Assembly (NCBI RefSeq): GCF_030410395.1
Contig: NZ_JAUHHF010000002.1
Span: forward strand, 310,001 to 374,000
Reading direction: 5' to 3'
DNA: 64,000 bases
From: Zwartia panacis
GTDB lineage: Bacteria > Pseudomonadota > Gammaproteobacteria > Burkholderiales > Burkholderiaceae_B
Made by a program: the position numbers and the translations under genes. Shown here in pieces: positions 19,128-26,639 of the stretch. How positions within the stretch are numbered: position 1 is the stretch's first letter; every line of letters begins with the position of its first letter. Under the pieces are notes generated by a model. It was not told where the DNA came from. It did not search any database and saw nothing but the letters and a program-made list of their open reading frames with translations.

Positions 19128-21292
19128 GCGCGCTCCCAAGCGTGAAACCTTTCCAACCAGCCCAAGACCCTCTGCGGCACGTGTGCACGTTTCCACTCGC
19201 CGGCTGCGTACTTGTTGGCTTCAGAGAGCGTGGGGTAGGTGTGGATGGTGCCCAGGATCTTGTTCAGGCCCAAGCCGTGCTTCATGGCCAGCACGTACTC
19301 AGCCAGAAGATCGCCCGCGTGTTCGCCGACGATGGTCACGCCCAAAATCTTGTCTTTGCCAGGCACCGTCAGAACCTTGACGAAACCGTGTGCGGTGCCG
19401 TCGGCAATGGCACGATCCAGGTCGTCGATGCCGTATTTCGTGACCTCGAAGGCAATGCCTTTGTCCTTTGCTTCGGTTTCCGACAGGCCCACGCGGGCCA
19501 CTTCCGGATCGGTGAAGGTGGCCCACGGGATGACCGAGTAGTCGGCCTTGAAGCGTTTGAAGCGTCCAAACAGGGCGTTAACCGCCGCATACCAGGCCTG
19601 GTGTGCAGCCGTGTGGGTGAACTGGAACGGACCCGCCACATCGCCCACCGCGTAGATGTTGGGGTAGAGCGTTTGCAGGTAGTCGTTGGTCTCGATGGTC
19701 TTGCGCGGCGTGAGCGAAATGCCCAGTTCTTCCAGTCCATAACCGCTGACGCGCGGGCTGCGGCCTACGGCACAGAGCAGTTCATCGAAAGGCACGGCAA
19801 GTTCCTCGCCACCGTGCTGGACGATCAGGCGCTTTTCACCATTGGCCATCTCCACACGCACCGCCTGGTGCCCGGTCAGGATGTTCACCCCGTCGGCGCG
19901 CAGCGAAGCTGCAACCAACTCGCTGACTTCAGGGTCTTCGCGCACCATGATGCGCGGCGCCATCTCCACCTGTGTCACCTCGCTACCCAGGCGCGCGAAG
20001 CTCTGTGCCAGTTCGCTGCCGATGGGGCCGCCGCCCAGCACGACCAGCCGGCGGGGCAGTTCAGTCAGGTTCCATACCGTGTCGCTGGTCAGAAAGCCTG
20101 CCTCTTTCAAACCAGGAATGGGCGGAACGAAAGGGCTGGCCCCGGCGGCAATGACGATGTTGCGGGTACTCAGGGTCTGGGTGCCTCCATCGGCCAGCGT
20201 CATCTCGACGGTCCAGGGCGAAGTGATGCGCGCATGTCCTTGCAGCACCTGCACCCCCAGCCCCGTGTACCGCTCCACCGAATCGTGCGGCTCGACCTCA
20301 CGAATCACGCTGTGTACCCGCTGCATCACAGCGGCAAAGTCCACCGTACCCTGGGCGTCCCGCAGCCCAAAGGTCTGCGCCTTTCGCAGTTGTTTGATCG
20401 CCTTGGCCGAGCGAATGAGGGCCTTGCTCGGCACGCAGCCGTAGTTCAGGCAGTCGCCGCCCATCTTGTGGCCTTCAATCAGCGTCACCTTGGCCTTCAC
20501 GGCAGCGGCGATATAGGCCGACACCAGGCCGCCCGCGCCTGCCCCGATGACCACCAGGTTGCGGTCAAAACGCTTGGGACGTTCCCAGCGCGCATACAGC
20601 TTGCGCCTTTGCAGCGCGCCCACCACGAACTTCGCCAGCAGCGGAAACACCCCCAGAAGTGCCAGGCTCCCCAGCAGGCCGGGAGACAGCACGTCGCTCG
20701 TCGATTCGATCGCCGCCAGTTGGGTGCCCGCGTTGACGTAGACCGCCGTGCCCGCCAGCATCCCAACCTGACTGACGATGTAGAACTTGCGTGCCCCCAG
20801 CGTGGTCAGGCCCATCAGCAGGTTGATCAGCCAGAACGGAAACACGGGCACCAGCCGCAGCGTCAGGAGATAGAATGTGCCATCCTTGGCCAGCCCGTCG
20901 TTGATGGGCCGCAGCAGCTTGCCGAAGCGCTGCTGGAAGAAGTCGCGCAGCAAGTAACGCGATACCCAGAAAGCCAGCAGCGCACCCACGCTGGAGGCGA
21001 ACGACACCAGCAGAAGACCCAGCGCCCAGCCAAACATAGCACCCGCAGCCAGGGTGAGGATGGATGCGCCCGGAAATGACAGCGCGGCAGCCAGCACATA
21101 CACCCCAAAAAAGGCAAGGGCCGTCTGCAGCGGATGATTCGTGTAGAGGCTGGCCAGCGTATCTCGGCTGGCCTTGAGCTGATCCAGGGTCAGCCACTGG
21201 CCTAGGTCCCAGTGCCGGTAGGCCATCCACAGGACCAGACCACCTAGCAACAGCAAGAGCCACCGGACCCAAAGTCGGGGCGCACTCATCAT
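19124..21292 (-). CDS. TVP38/TMEM64 membrane domain fused to mercuric reductase-like flavoprotein
   Basis: A 722-residue fusion. Residues about 8-25 and 50-225 form a TVP38/DedA-like multi-pass membrane domain (FPGASILTLAAGAMFGW, RLVPVFPFWLINLLMG). From 245 a complete pyridine nucleotide-disulfide oxidoreductase follows, with GAGAGG at 250-255, the redox pair C281/C286 in GGDCLNYGCVPSK and a C-terminal HTYPTLSEANKYAAGEW. It lacks the heavy-metal-associated N-domain and C-terminal cysteine pair of MerA, so mercury reduction is unlikely. It overlaps arsS by four bases. A membrane-tethered redox step at a transported substrate is a reasonable inference. Confidence 0.86.
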   Translation of the reverse strand: MMSAPRLWVRWLLLLLGGLVLWMAYRHWDLGQWLTLDQLKASRDTLASLYTNHPLQTALAFFGVYVLAAALSFPGASILTLAAGAMFGWALGLLLVSFASSVGALLAFWVSRYLLRDFFQQRFGKLLRPINDGLAKDGTFYLLTLRLVPVFPFWLINLLMGLTTLGARKFYIVSQVGMLAGTAVYVNAGTQLAAIESTSDVLSPGLLGSLALLGVFPLLAKFVVGALQRRKLYARWERPKRFDRNLVVIGAGAGGLVSAYIAAAVKAKVTLIEGHKMGGDCLNYGCVPSKALIRSAKAIKQLRKAQTFGLRDAQGTVDFAAVMQRVHSVIREVEPHDSVERYTGLGVQVLQGHARITSPWTVEMTLADGGTQTLSTRNIVIAAGASPFVPPIPGLKEAGFLTSDTVWNLTELPRRLVVLGGGPIGSELAQSFARLGSEVTQVEMAPRIMVREDPEVSELVAASLRADGVNILTGHQAVRVEMANGEKRLIVQHGGEELAVPFDELLCAVGRSPRVSGYGLEELGISLTPRKTIETNDYLQTLYPNIYAVGDVAGPFQFTHTAAHQAWYAAVNALFGRFKRFKADYSVIPWATFTDPEVARVGLSETEAKDKGIAFEVTKYGIDDLDRAIADGTAHGFVKVLTVPGKDKILGVTIVGEHAGDLLAEYVLAMKHGLGLNKILGTIHTYPTLSEANKYAAGEWKRAHVPQRVLGWLERFHAWERA

Positions 21293-22296
21293 GACTCTCC
21301 GGCGGCGCACGCGAGCTTCTGGCCGCTGGGTTCAGTTTCCAGGGCGCCACCGCAACTGCTGCCTTGTCCAGCCGTGCAACCGTAGCAATGGTCCGCCACG
21401 CGGATCGGGGTGCCGGTCACATCGGCACCAAGGAGGTCGCGCAGGTGCGGCCTTGATGCGGGCCCCAGCGTAGCCGGTATGCCCAGCATCTGGTTGAAGT
21501 CGCAGTCGTAGAGGTAACCCTGCCAATCCACACTCAGAAGGGTTCGGCACATCACCGTCTCAAGATTTTCAGGGCGATAGGAGTCCTTGAGCAGGCGCAT
21601 GTAGCCCTCAAAGCTACCCTTGCTGACGAGGGTGCTGCCAAAACGCTGCACCGGCATGTTGGTGATGACAAACAACTGATTGAAGCGGATGCCGAAGTGC
21701 TGCCACAGCTCCCGCTTGTAGTCGGCCTCGAGGGGACCTTGTGCGGGTGGCAGCACGGGACCCTGTGGGTTGTAGACGAGGTTGAGCGTCAAGCCAGAAC
21801 CGGGTTGTCCATAGCCCAGTTCATTGAGCAATTGCAGGCCCGCGATGCTGCGCTCGAACACCCCATCTCCGCGCTGGCGATCCACGTTCGAAGGCGAATA
21901 GCAAGGTAGAGAAGCCGTTACTTCGACGCCCTGTTCGGCCAGGAACTCGGCCAGCCCTTCCTGCCCAGGCTCCGAGAGGATGGTCAGGTTGCAGCGATCG
22001 ATCACCCGCGCCCCCATTTGGCGCGCCTGTTGCACGAGCGCGCGAAAGTTTTCATTCAGCTCGGGCGCCCCGCCGGTTAAATCCACCGTCTTGATGTGGC
22101 GTGTCTGCAGAACGGCCAGCACCAACTTGACCGTGTCTTCGTCCATCATTTCGGTGCGATGGGGCCCTGCGTTCACATGGCAGTGCAGACAGGTCTGGTT
22201 GCACTTGTAGCCCAGGTTGATCTGCAGCGTTTCCAAAACCTTGCGCTGCAACGCAGGAAAGTCAGTCTTGACGAGAAGAGGTAGGGTGGGTCGCAT
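21289..22296 (-). CDS. arsS: ArsS-type radical SAM protein (arsenosugar biosynthesis)
   Basis: A 335-residue radical SAM enzyme. C32, C36 and C39 in CNQTCLHCHVNAGPHRTE bind the 4Fe-4S cluster in the CX3CX2C pattern typical of ArsS. DLTGGAPELNENF binds SAM. C-terminal cysteines (CRTLLSVDWQGYLYDCDFN and HCYGCTAGQGSSCGG) suggest further metal sites. In known ArsS the deoxyadenosyl group of SAM is transferred to a methylated arsenical, giving a 5'-deoxy-5'-arsinoyl-adenosine. The frame could begin at a TTG three codons earlier; the ATG at 22296 is preferred. An ECF-type promoter motif lies about 30 bases upstream. Confidence 0.93.
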   Translation of the reverse strand: MRPTLPLLVKTDFPALQRKVLETLQINLGYKCNQTCLHCHVNAGPHRTEMMDEDTVKLVLAVLQTRHIKTVDLTGGAPELNENFRALVQQARQMGARVIDRCNLTILSEPGQEGLAEFLAEQGVEVTASLPCYSPSNVDRQRGDGVFERSIAGLQLLNELGYGQPGSGLTLNLVYNPQGPVLPPAQGPLEADYKRELWQHFGIRFNQLFVITNMPVQRFGSTLVSKGSFEGYMRLLKDSYRPENLETVMCRTLLSVDWQGYLYDCDFNQMLGIPATLGPASRPHLRDLLGADVTGTPIRVADHCYGCTAGQGSSCGGALETEPSGQKLACAAGES

Positions 22297-22327
22297 GCTG
22301 CTCAATCAAAGGATTGGTGTCCTAGGC

Positions 22328-22356
22328 TATTCGTCGGGCCGGACTGAAAAGTTACA
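22328..22356 (-). promoter_or_regulatory. Predicted ECF-sigma promoter before arsS
   Basis: On the minus strand the sequence reads TGTAAC, 17 bases, CGAATA. The same 29-base layout occurs at 23238-23266 and 23319-23347. Transcription would begin roughly 7 bases past the -10 element, about 25 bases before the arsS ATG. The elements resemble the GTAACC / CGAA promoters of NrsF-partnered ECF sigma factors as I remember them. Confidence 0.72.
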
Positions 22357-22373
22357 AACTCGACTCCCGGGTC

Positions 22374-23228
22374 CTAACCGTGCTGCCGATTACACGGTTT
22401 GTCTGCAGGCACGAAATGGAGGTCTGCAAACCCTGACTGCGCGGCAGACTGGGTGTTATCGGTATCAGCGGTGATCGCCAATTGAATGGGCTGCGCTCCA
22501 GCCCCAAAGAGCCGGGTCACGTCACGGCGCACGTCAACCCGCTCCCAGACCCATCGCCCGGCATCCTGATCGCCGCTGCGCAAGACAACCATCTGAGCAC
22601 GATCTGTGTAAGCGTTGGGGCGGGTGGTGCCGACGGGTTGTCGGTTGTCCCAGACGTAATTGATCGCAGCATCGGGGACGTCCTGCCCCCACATGGCCCG
22701 CGCCACCGCCAGTTGGGCACGCAACGCAAGGCCAATGGAGGAGGCAGGCAACCGAAAGCTCACATAAACCCTTCCTGCGTAATCGTCACCCTCCTTGCGC
22801 GTCATGTCGGCCTGGGCCAATGAGGCGCCCACGCGCCAACGCCAGCACAAGACGGGGGTGGCATCGAGGTCAACGCTGATGGGGCGGGCAAGAAGCGACA
22901 TGCTGGACTGGGAAATGACCTCGACCGAGTGGACACCCTCCCACTGGGTCAATCTGAAGCTGTTGGGACGTTGGCCGGACTTCAGCCGAACCTCCTGCCA
23001 GGGAACCAGTCCGAGATCGAATCGCCCCACCCACTGAACCACTGCCGGATCCGTAAGCGGCACAGCGCCAACGCTCGCACACACCGGTGCGGCCAATGCG
23101 ATCAAGGCCGAAAACACGACCGGAAGGACAAGATGAGAGTGCAGCGGCTTAAGGGTGGCAAGCGGAAATCGTACGTCCGCCCCCGAAACGGACTGCTTGC
23201 GATCAGGTGGTACCAGGAGGATGTCCAT
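22374..23228 (-). CDS. DUF3047-domain protein, probably exported
   Basis: A protein of about 284 residues. A hydrophobic stretch (LVLPVVFSALIALAAPVCAS) looks like a signal peptide, preceded by an unusually long polar segment, so the true start may be further in. The rest matches DUF3047: WEGVHSVEV, CWRWRV, DDYAGRVYVSF, INYVWDN, and DTDNT near the end. Function is unknown. ATG 23228 is chosen because the predicted ECF promoter would start transcripts near 23231; ATGs at 23237 and further upstream would lie before that. It precedes arsS by 78 bases on the same strand. Confidence 0.78.
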   Translation of the reverse strand: MDILLVPPDRKQSVSGADVRFPLATLKPLHSHLVLPVVFSALIALAAPVCASVGAVPLTDPAVVQWVGRFDLGLVPWQEVRLKSGQRPNSFRLTQWEGVHSVEVISQSSMSLLARPISVDLDATPVLCWRWRVGASLAQADMTRKEGDDYAGRVYVSFRLPASSIGLALRAQLAVARAMWGQDVPDAAINYVWDNRQPVGTTRPNAYTDRAQMVVLRSGDQDAGRWVWERVDVRRDVTRLFGAGAQPIQLAITADTDNTQSAAQSGFADLHFVPADKPCNRQHG

Positions 23229-23237
23229 ATCCTCCAT

Positions 23238-23266
23238 AATTCGCAGTTGGCAAGGCAAAGGTTACA
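23238..23266 (-). promoter_or_regulatory. Predicted ECF-sigma promoter before the DUF3047 gene
   Basis: Minus strand: TGTAAC, 17 bases, CGAATT. Spacing is identical to the arsS and sigma-gene copies. The -10 element ends only a few bases before the DUF3047 coding region, implying a very short leader. Confidence 0.72.
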
Positions 23267-23294
23267 TAGCTGCGACCAGAAGCCGACCCGCACA

Positions 23295-23912
23295 ATGTCA
23301 CCGCCCATACTGGATGGGTGTAACCAAACCATCATCTCCGACGAATTGAAGAACGACGAGCAACACAGTGACTTCGAGTCCGGCCTGAAGCCGCTGTGGT
23401 TGCGCGCCCAATCAGGAGATGAGTTGTCGTACCAAAAAGCTCTTCGGTTGATTGCGGGGCGACTGCGTTCCTACTATCGTCGCCATCTGATGAACCTGCC
23501 GGACGACGTAGAGGATCTCGTGCAGGAGACTTTGCTAGCGCTGCATTTGCACCGTGGCAGTTATGACCCGACACAGCCCGTGTCAGCTTGGGTGCTGGGC
23601 ATTTCCCGCCACAAATTGATGGACCTTTACCGCCGACGTGGACGGCGTGAAGCCCTGCATGAGCCGATTGACGGGTTGGAAGAACACCTGGCAGCCGAGG
23701 ATCCAGGCGAAACTCTGGCTAACGTTGATCTGCACAGCCTCCTCCAAGAGTTGCCAAAGGCCCAACGCATTGCAATTGAGATGACCAAACTTGAAGGCTT
23801 GAGTGTTGCCCAGGCGTCAACACGGACAGGTGTCTCGGAATCGGCGATCAAAGTCCAGGTTCATCGGGGCCTCAAGCGTCTGGCGGCCCTCGTCCGCAAG
23901 GAGCCCACGTGA
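23295..23912 (+). CDS. ECF RNA polymerase sigma factor (NrsF-partnered type)
   Basis: A 205-residue sigma-70 family protein. Region 2 contains DVEDLVQETLLALHLHR (DNA melting and core binding), a middle linker follows, and region 4 ends with SVAQASTRTGVSESAIKVQVHRGLKRL, a helix-turn-helix for the -35 element. The assigned ATG gives about 35 poorly conserved N-terminal residues. A predicted ECF promoter at 23319-23347 would put the transcript start inside this stretch, so a downstream TTG or CTG (23385-23424) may be the real start. It overlaps the NrsF gene by three bases. Probable targets are its own gene, DUF3047 and the arsS operon. Confidence 0.9.
   Translation: MSPPILDGCNQTIISDELKNDEQHSDFESGLKPLWLRAQSGDELSYQKALRLIAGRLRSYYRRHLMNLPDDVEDLVQETLLALHLHRGSYDPTQPVSAWVLGISRHKLMDLYRRRGRREALHEPIDGLEEHLAAEDPGETLANVDLHSLLQELPKAQRIAIEMTKLEGLSVAQASTRTGVSESAIKVQVHRGLKRLAALVRKEPT
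23319..23347 (+). promoter_or_regulatory. Predicted autoregulatory ECF-sigma promoter
   Basis: Plus strand: TGTAAC, 17 bases, CGAATT. It lies within the 5' end of the longest sigma frame, so it is either the true promoter with a later start codon, or an internal site. Sharing exact spacing with two divergent copies favours a functional site. Confidence 0.65.
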
Positions 23913-24544
23913 AAACCGACACTCTGATTGAAATGCTCGCAAGGCAGGCTGGCCCGGCGCCAGACTTTCCTGTGGGACGCCGGTTGGCGGCAGCTGCTGC
24001 CCTGGGGCTTTTGGCCAGCACCGTCCTCGCGCTGGCACTGATCGGCCCCTTGCCAGCGGCTGTGTTTTACACGGCCGTTCCGTGGATCAAGTTTGTCTAC
24101 GCGGTGCTGCTACTGGCCGGGGCGAGCGCCTTGGCCGCGAGACTGTCCCGCCCCGTTTCTTCGACGATCACGGCTCGTGCGGCGGTCATTGGTGTTTTCC
24201 TACTGATGCTGCTCGCTGGCGCTGTGACTTTGATCGCAACTCCGGAAGGCGAGCGATGGTCTGCGTTGTTGGGGCAGACGTGGTGGATCTGTCCTTGGAT
24301 GCTGATGATGCTCTCGTTGCCCGCGCTGTCGGCGATTCTCTGGGCTATGCGCAGCCTCGCGCCCACTCGCCTGCAGCAAGCAGGTTTTGCGGCTGGATTG
24401 GTCGCTGGCGTAGTGGGTGCGATGGGGTATTCATTGGCCTGCCCCGAGACGTCTGTTGCCTTCGTGGCAGTTTGGTACTCGCTCGGAATCGCACTGACTG
24501 GATGGGTCGGGCGGTGGCTAGGGCCTAAAGTCCTCCGCTGGTAA
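23909..24544 (+). CDS. nrsF: NrsF-family anti-sigma factor (DUF1109)
   Basis: A 211-residue integral membrane protein with about six helices (about 25-50, 55-75, 88-110, 125-150, 155-180, 185-205). It starts with GTG 23909, overlapping the sigma stop, after AAGGAG. Length, helix pattern and position immediately after an ECF sigma gene match NrsF/DUF1109 proteins, which hold the sigma factor at the membrane. In other bacteria two cysteines sense oxidants or metals; here cysteines occur in ICPW and LACPE, consistent with such sensing. Confidence 0.87.
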   Translation: MKTDTLIEMLARQAGPAPDFPVGRRLAAAAALGLLASTVLALALIGPLPAAVFYTAVPWIKFVYAVLLLAGASALAARLSRPVSSTITARAAVIGVFLLMLLAGAVTLIATPEGERWSALLGQTWWICPWMLMMLSLPALSAILWAMRSLAPTRLQQAGFAAGLVAGVVGAMGYSLACPETSVAFVAVWYSLGIALTGWVGRWLGPKVLRW

Positions 24545-24663
24545 TCGTCGTCGAGAGTCTGACCGATTGGACTCAGGGCAAATCGAATGAGATTCTTCGC
24601 AATAGGGTGTTGCTAAGCTGGACATGGTGTTTTGGCATCAAAACCGCCGCACCAGCGAACCAA

Positions 24664-24999
24664 ATGAATCCCAGAATCGCCATCTCGATCTCAGCCACGC
24701 TATTCATTTCGATCTTGGCGGTCGGCAACTATTACTACCGGGTCTACTTGAAGCCGGAGCCTCCTGTCTACAAGAGCCTGTGCGAACGGCAAATCGCTGA
24801 GGTGGACGCGGCAATTACCTCTCAGTACGGGAAAGGGGCGTTACGGGTATTAGACCTGCGCCCCGACGCGAAGGTCACCGAAAAGGAAATCAATCAAGTG
24901 AGGTCCATTCGGCGTCTTGCGGTTCAACTTTTGAACGACAAGCAAGAAAATTTATGCAGAGAAACAATCCAAGCCGCTCGCGCAATCATGAAGATGTGA
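24664..24999 (+). CDS. Small membrane-anchored hypothetical protein
   Basis: A 111-residue protein with one N-terminal hydrophobic segment (about 5-25, IAISISATLFISILAVGNYYY) and a polar, helix-rich remainder with two cysteines (LCERQI and LCRETI). I recognise no family. The start at ATG 24664 is preferred because the longer frame is not hydrophobic at its start; there is no strong ribosome-binding site. It is the last gene before the island boundary. Confidence 0.55.
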   Translation: MNPRIAISISATLFISILAVGNYYYRVYLKPEPPVYKSLCERQIAEVDAAITSQYGKGALRVLDLRPDAKVTEKEINQVRSIRRLAVQLLNDKQENLCRETIQAARAIMKM

Positions 25000-25026
25000 C
25001 TCATCTGAGAGTCTCAAAACGCCATT

Positions 25027-25077
25027 CGGTACGGCGGCAAAACCCCGATTTTTCGCCTTCCCCCTCCTGCCGTACCG
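25027..25077. repeat. Inverted repeat in the left flank of the island
   Basis: CGGTACGGC at 25027-25035 and GCCGTACCG at 25069-25077 are perfect inverted arms with a 33-base spacer. Both arms are followed by GGC-AAAA-like sequence on the same strand. No T-run follows, so it is not an obvious terminator. Role unknown. Confidence 0.5.
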
Positions 25078-25165
25078 CCGGCAAAAAGTCAGGAGGTTAT
25101 GAGACGAAACGAGGTTTGAGACGGATTTCGGGGGTGGTTGGGCATGGGGTCAGTCAGGAGCCCAT

Positions 25166-25193
25166 AACAAAAAGCCCCGCGTGGTGCGGGGCT
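25166..25193 (-). terminator. Rho-independent terminator in the island's left flank
   Basis: On the minus strand AGCCCCGC, a 5-base loop and GCGGGGCT are followed by TTTTTG. It lies 46 bases beyond the left attachment repeat, exactly where the terminator of a tRNA-Ser gene ending at 25239 would be. It may be the original terminator from before the island inserted. Confidence 0.75.
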
Positions 25194-25238
25194 CTGAGCG
25201 CCTGACAACCCGACTGAGCGAGTTAGCAGGACTTGTTC

Positions 25239-25252
25239 TGGCGGACAGAGGG
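25239..25252. repeat. Left attachment site repeat (att core)
   Basis: TGGCGGACAGAGGG, identical to 41559-41572 at the 3' end of tRNA-Ser. Sequence on its left is not a tRNA, so this is the copy displaced by insertion. A terminator follows on the minus strand at 25166-25193. Confidence 0.88.
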
Positions 25253-25273
25253 TCAAATCAGGTTGCTGTTTCA

Positions 25274-25300
25274 CCTTGATCTGCCTTGATTCGCCTTGAT
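25274..25300. repeat. Three helically phased CCTTGAT repeats beside the att core
   Basis: CCTTGAT occurs at 25274, 25284 and 25294, exactly 10 bases apart, starting 22 bases inside the left att repeat. Phasing of one helical turn is typical of arm-type integrase sites or excisionase sites. Which protein binds is not known. Confidence 0.7.
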
Positions 25301-25332
25301 TAAAGTTGAATTTTATCTTGAAAATTAATTTT

Positions 25333-25352
25333 CACCTCAGCTAGTTGCGCCA
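25333..25352. repeat. CACCTCAGCTA-TTGCGCCA repeat before the integrase gene
   Basis: CACCTCAGCTAGTTGCGCCA recurs at 27175-27194 with one change, and partially at 27145-27164. Similarity continues for about ten bases beyond (TTCACAAGGCA against TTACAGGCA). The copies precede the integrase gene and the alpA-like gene, suggesting one shared regulator binds both promoters. Confidence 0.68.
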
Positions 25353-25421
25353 ATTCACAAGGCATTTTCCAAGACTCATCATTTCGTGACAGTGCGATCT
25401 GAAATCCATCAGGTTGCAATC

Positions 25422-25440
25422 GAGGGAACGAAAGAGGGAA
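25422..25440 (+). repeat. Arm-type-like repeat, left end of island
   Basis: GAGGGAACGAAAGAGGGAA, matching 17 of 19 bases with 41496-41514 near the other end. Each copy itself contains two GAGGGAA units 12 bases apart. The left copy overlaps the ribosome-binding region of the integrase gene, so integrase binding could also repress its own synthesis. Confidence 0.65.
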
Positions 25441-25442
25441 TT

Positions 25443-26639
25443 ATGCCATCCACACTCACACACACGCACTTATCTCGCTCGCTACAAGCCGGTCGATACT
25501 TCGATACAACTCCTCACTTGCATCTCCTGGTCAAAGCAAATGGCGCCAAGTATTGGGTATACAGGTTTGTAGATCATGGTAAACGCCGGGATTTGGGACT
25601 GGGGCGATATCCTCAGACTACCATTGCAGAAGCGCGAACAAAAGCGAACGATTTCAACCTCAGGCTATCGCGTGGAGAACCACTACGAATTGTCGAGCCA
25701 TCTCCGCCCCAAGCAATTATTTTTAGGGATTTTGCTCAACAATACATTGAAATCCATCAGGCCGAATGGCGTAACGAGAAACACACCAGCCAATGGCTCA
25801 ACACCCTAGAGGCCTACGCATACCCGGTAATCGGTGATCTACCACTTAGCCAGATCAACACGGAGCATATCCTGACTATCTTGCAACCGATCTGGCTGAC
25901 AAAAACTGAGACAGCTAGAAGGCTGAGGGGAAGAATCGAAAGGATATTGGCAGCTTCAACGACCAGGCAACTGCGCTCAGGTGTGAATCCTGCTGCATGG
26001 CGTGGGCATCTTGACACGTTGCTACCAAGGCCGTCCAGAATTCAAAGGGTCGTTCACCATGCTGCGGCGCACTATCGGCACATGCATTCAATTATCTTGG
26101 CGATCCGCGAAAAAGTGTGCGTCTCTGCATTTGCTTTAGAGTTTCTGATTTTAACCGCGGCAAGGACAAGAGAGGTTTTAGGCGCTAAGTGGTCTGAGAT
26201 CCAAGGGGATGTGTGGGTAATACCAGCTAATCGAATGAAGGCGTACCGAGAGCATCGGGTGCCACTTAGCCAGCGTTGCCTGGAAGTTCTCTCTATGGCA
26301 AAGTACCACTTAGGAGAATCTGAGTATATTTTTCATAACGATGGCCGCCAACTATCCAACATGGCGATGAGCAACTTGCTTAAAGGTATAGATCGGCATT
26401 GCACAGTGCATGGGTTTCGGTCAACATTTCGGGACTGGGTAGCAGAGGAAACGTCTTTTTCTGGGGAGTTAGCAGAGATGGCTTTGGCTCACACAATACG
26501 GAACCAGGTGGAGGCTGCGTATCGCAGAGGTGATCTGCTTCAGAGGCGTCGCGTGCTGATGGAAGACTGGTCAAGTTTTCTTTCGAATGTACCAGCCGAG
26601 GTGGTTGTAGCATTCCCTCTCAAAAGGAGATCAGCGTGA
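25443..26639 (+). CDS. int: Tyrosine-type site-specific integrase (P4-like)
   Basis: A 398-residue tyrosine recombinase. Residues about 10-85 form the DUF4102-like arm-binding domain, and the catalytic region includes Arg in TAARTREVLGAKW (about 240), HGFRSTFRDW with the HxxR pair (about 322-331) and the nucleophilic Tyr in AAYRRGDLL near 360. It would recombine the att repeat at the tRNA-Ser 3' end. ATG 25443 is preferred over the longer frame because GAGGGAA precedes it and the domain starts there. It overlaps the next gene by four bases. The gene lies at the end opposite the intact tRNA, which is less usual for such islands. Confidence 0.93.
   Translation: MPSTLTHTHLSRSLQAGRYFDTTPHLHLLVKANGAKYWVYRFVDHGKRRDLGLGRYPQTTIAEARTKANDFNLRLSRGEPLRIVEPSPPQAIIFRDFAQQYIEIHQAEWRNEKHTSQWLNTLEAYAYPVIGDLPLSQINTEHILTILQPIWLTKTETARRLRGRIERILAASTTRQLRSGVNPAAWRGHLDTLLPRPSRIQRVVHHAAAHYRHMHSIILAIREKVCVSAFALEFLILTAARTREVLGAKWSEIQGDVWVIPANRMKAYREHRVPLSQRCLEVLSMAKYHLGESEYIFHNDGRQLSNMAMSNLLKGIDRHCTVHGFRSTFRDWVAEETSFSGELAEMALAHTIRNQVEAAYRRGDLLQRRRVLMEDWSSFLSNVPAEVVVAFPLKRRSA

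Noticed and set aside
19142-21079. 645-codon plus-strand frame opposite the TVP38-flavoprotein fusion
   Set aside because: Low-complexity, Gln/His/Arg-rich product without domains. The minus-strand gene has intact FAD and cysteine motifs.
19124-21292. Mercuric reductase of a mer operon
   Set aside because: There is no heavy-metal domain, no C-terminal cysteine pair, and no merR, merT or merP nearby.
25200-25260. A second tRNA-Ser gene at the left att repeat
   Set aside because: Only the 14-base core matches; the bases beside it do not form T, anticodon or D arms.
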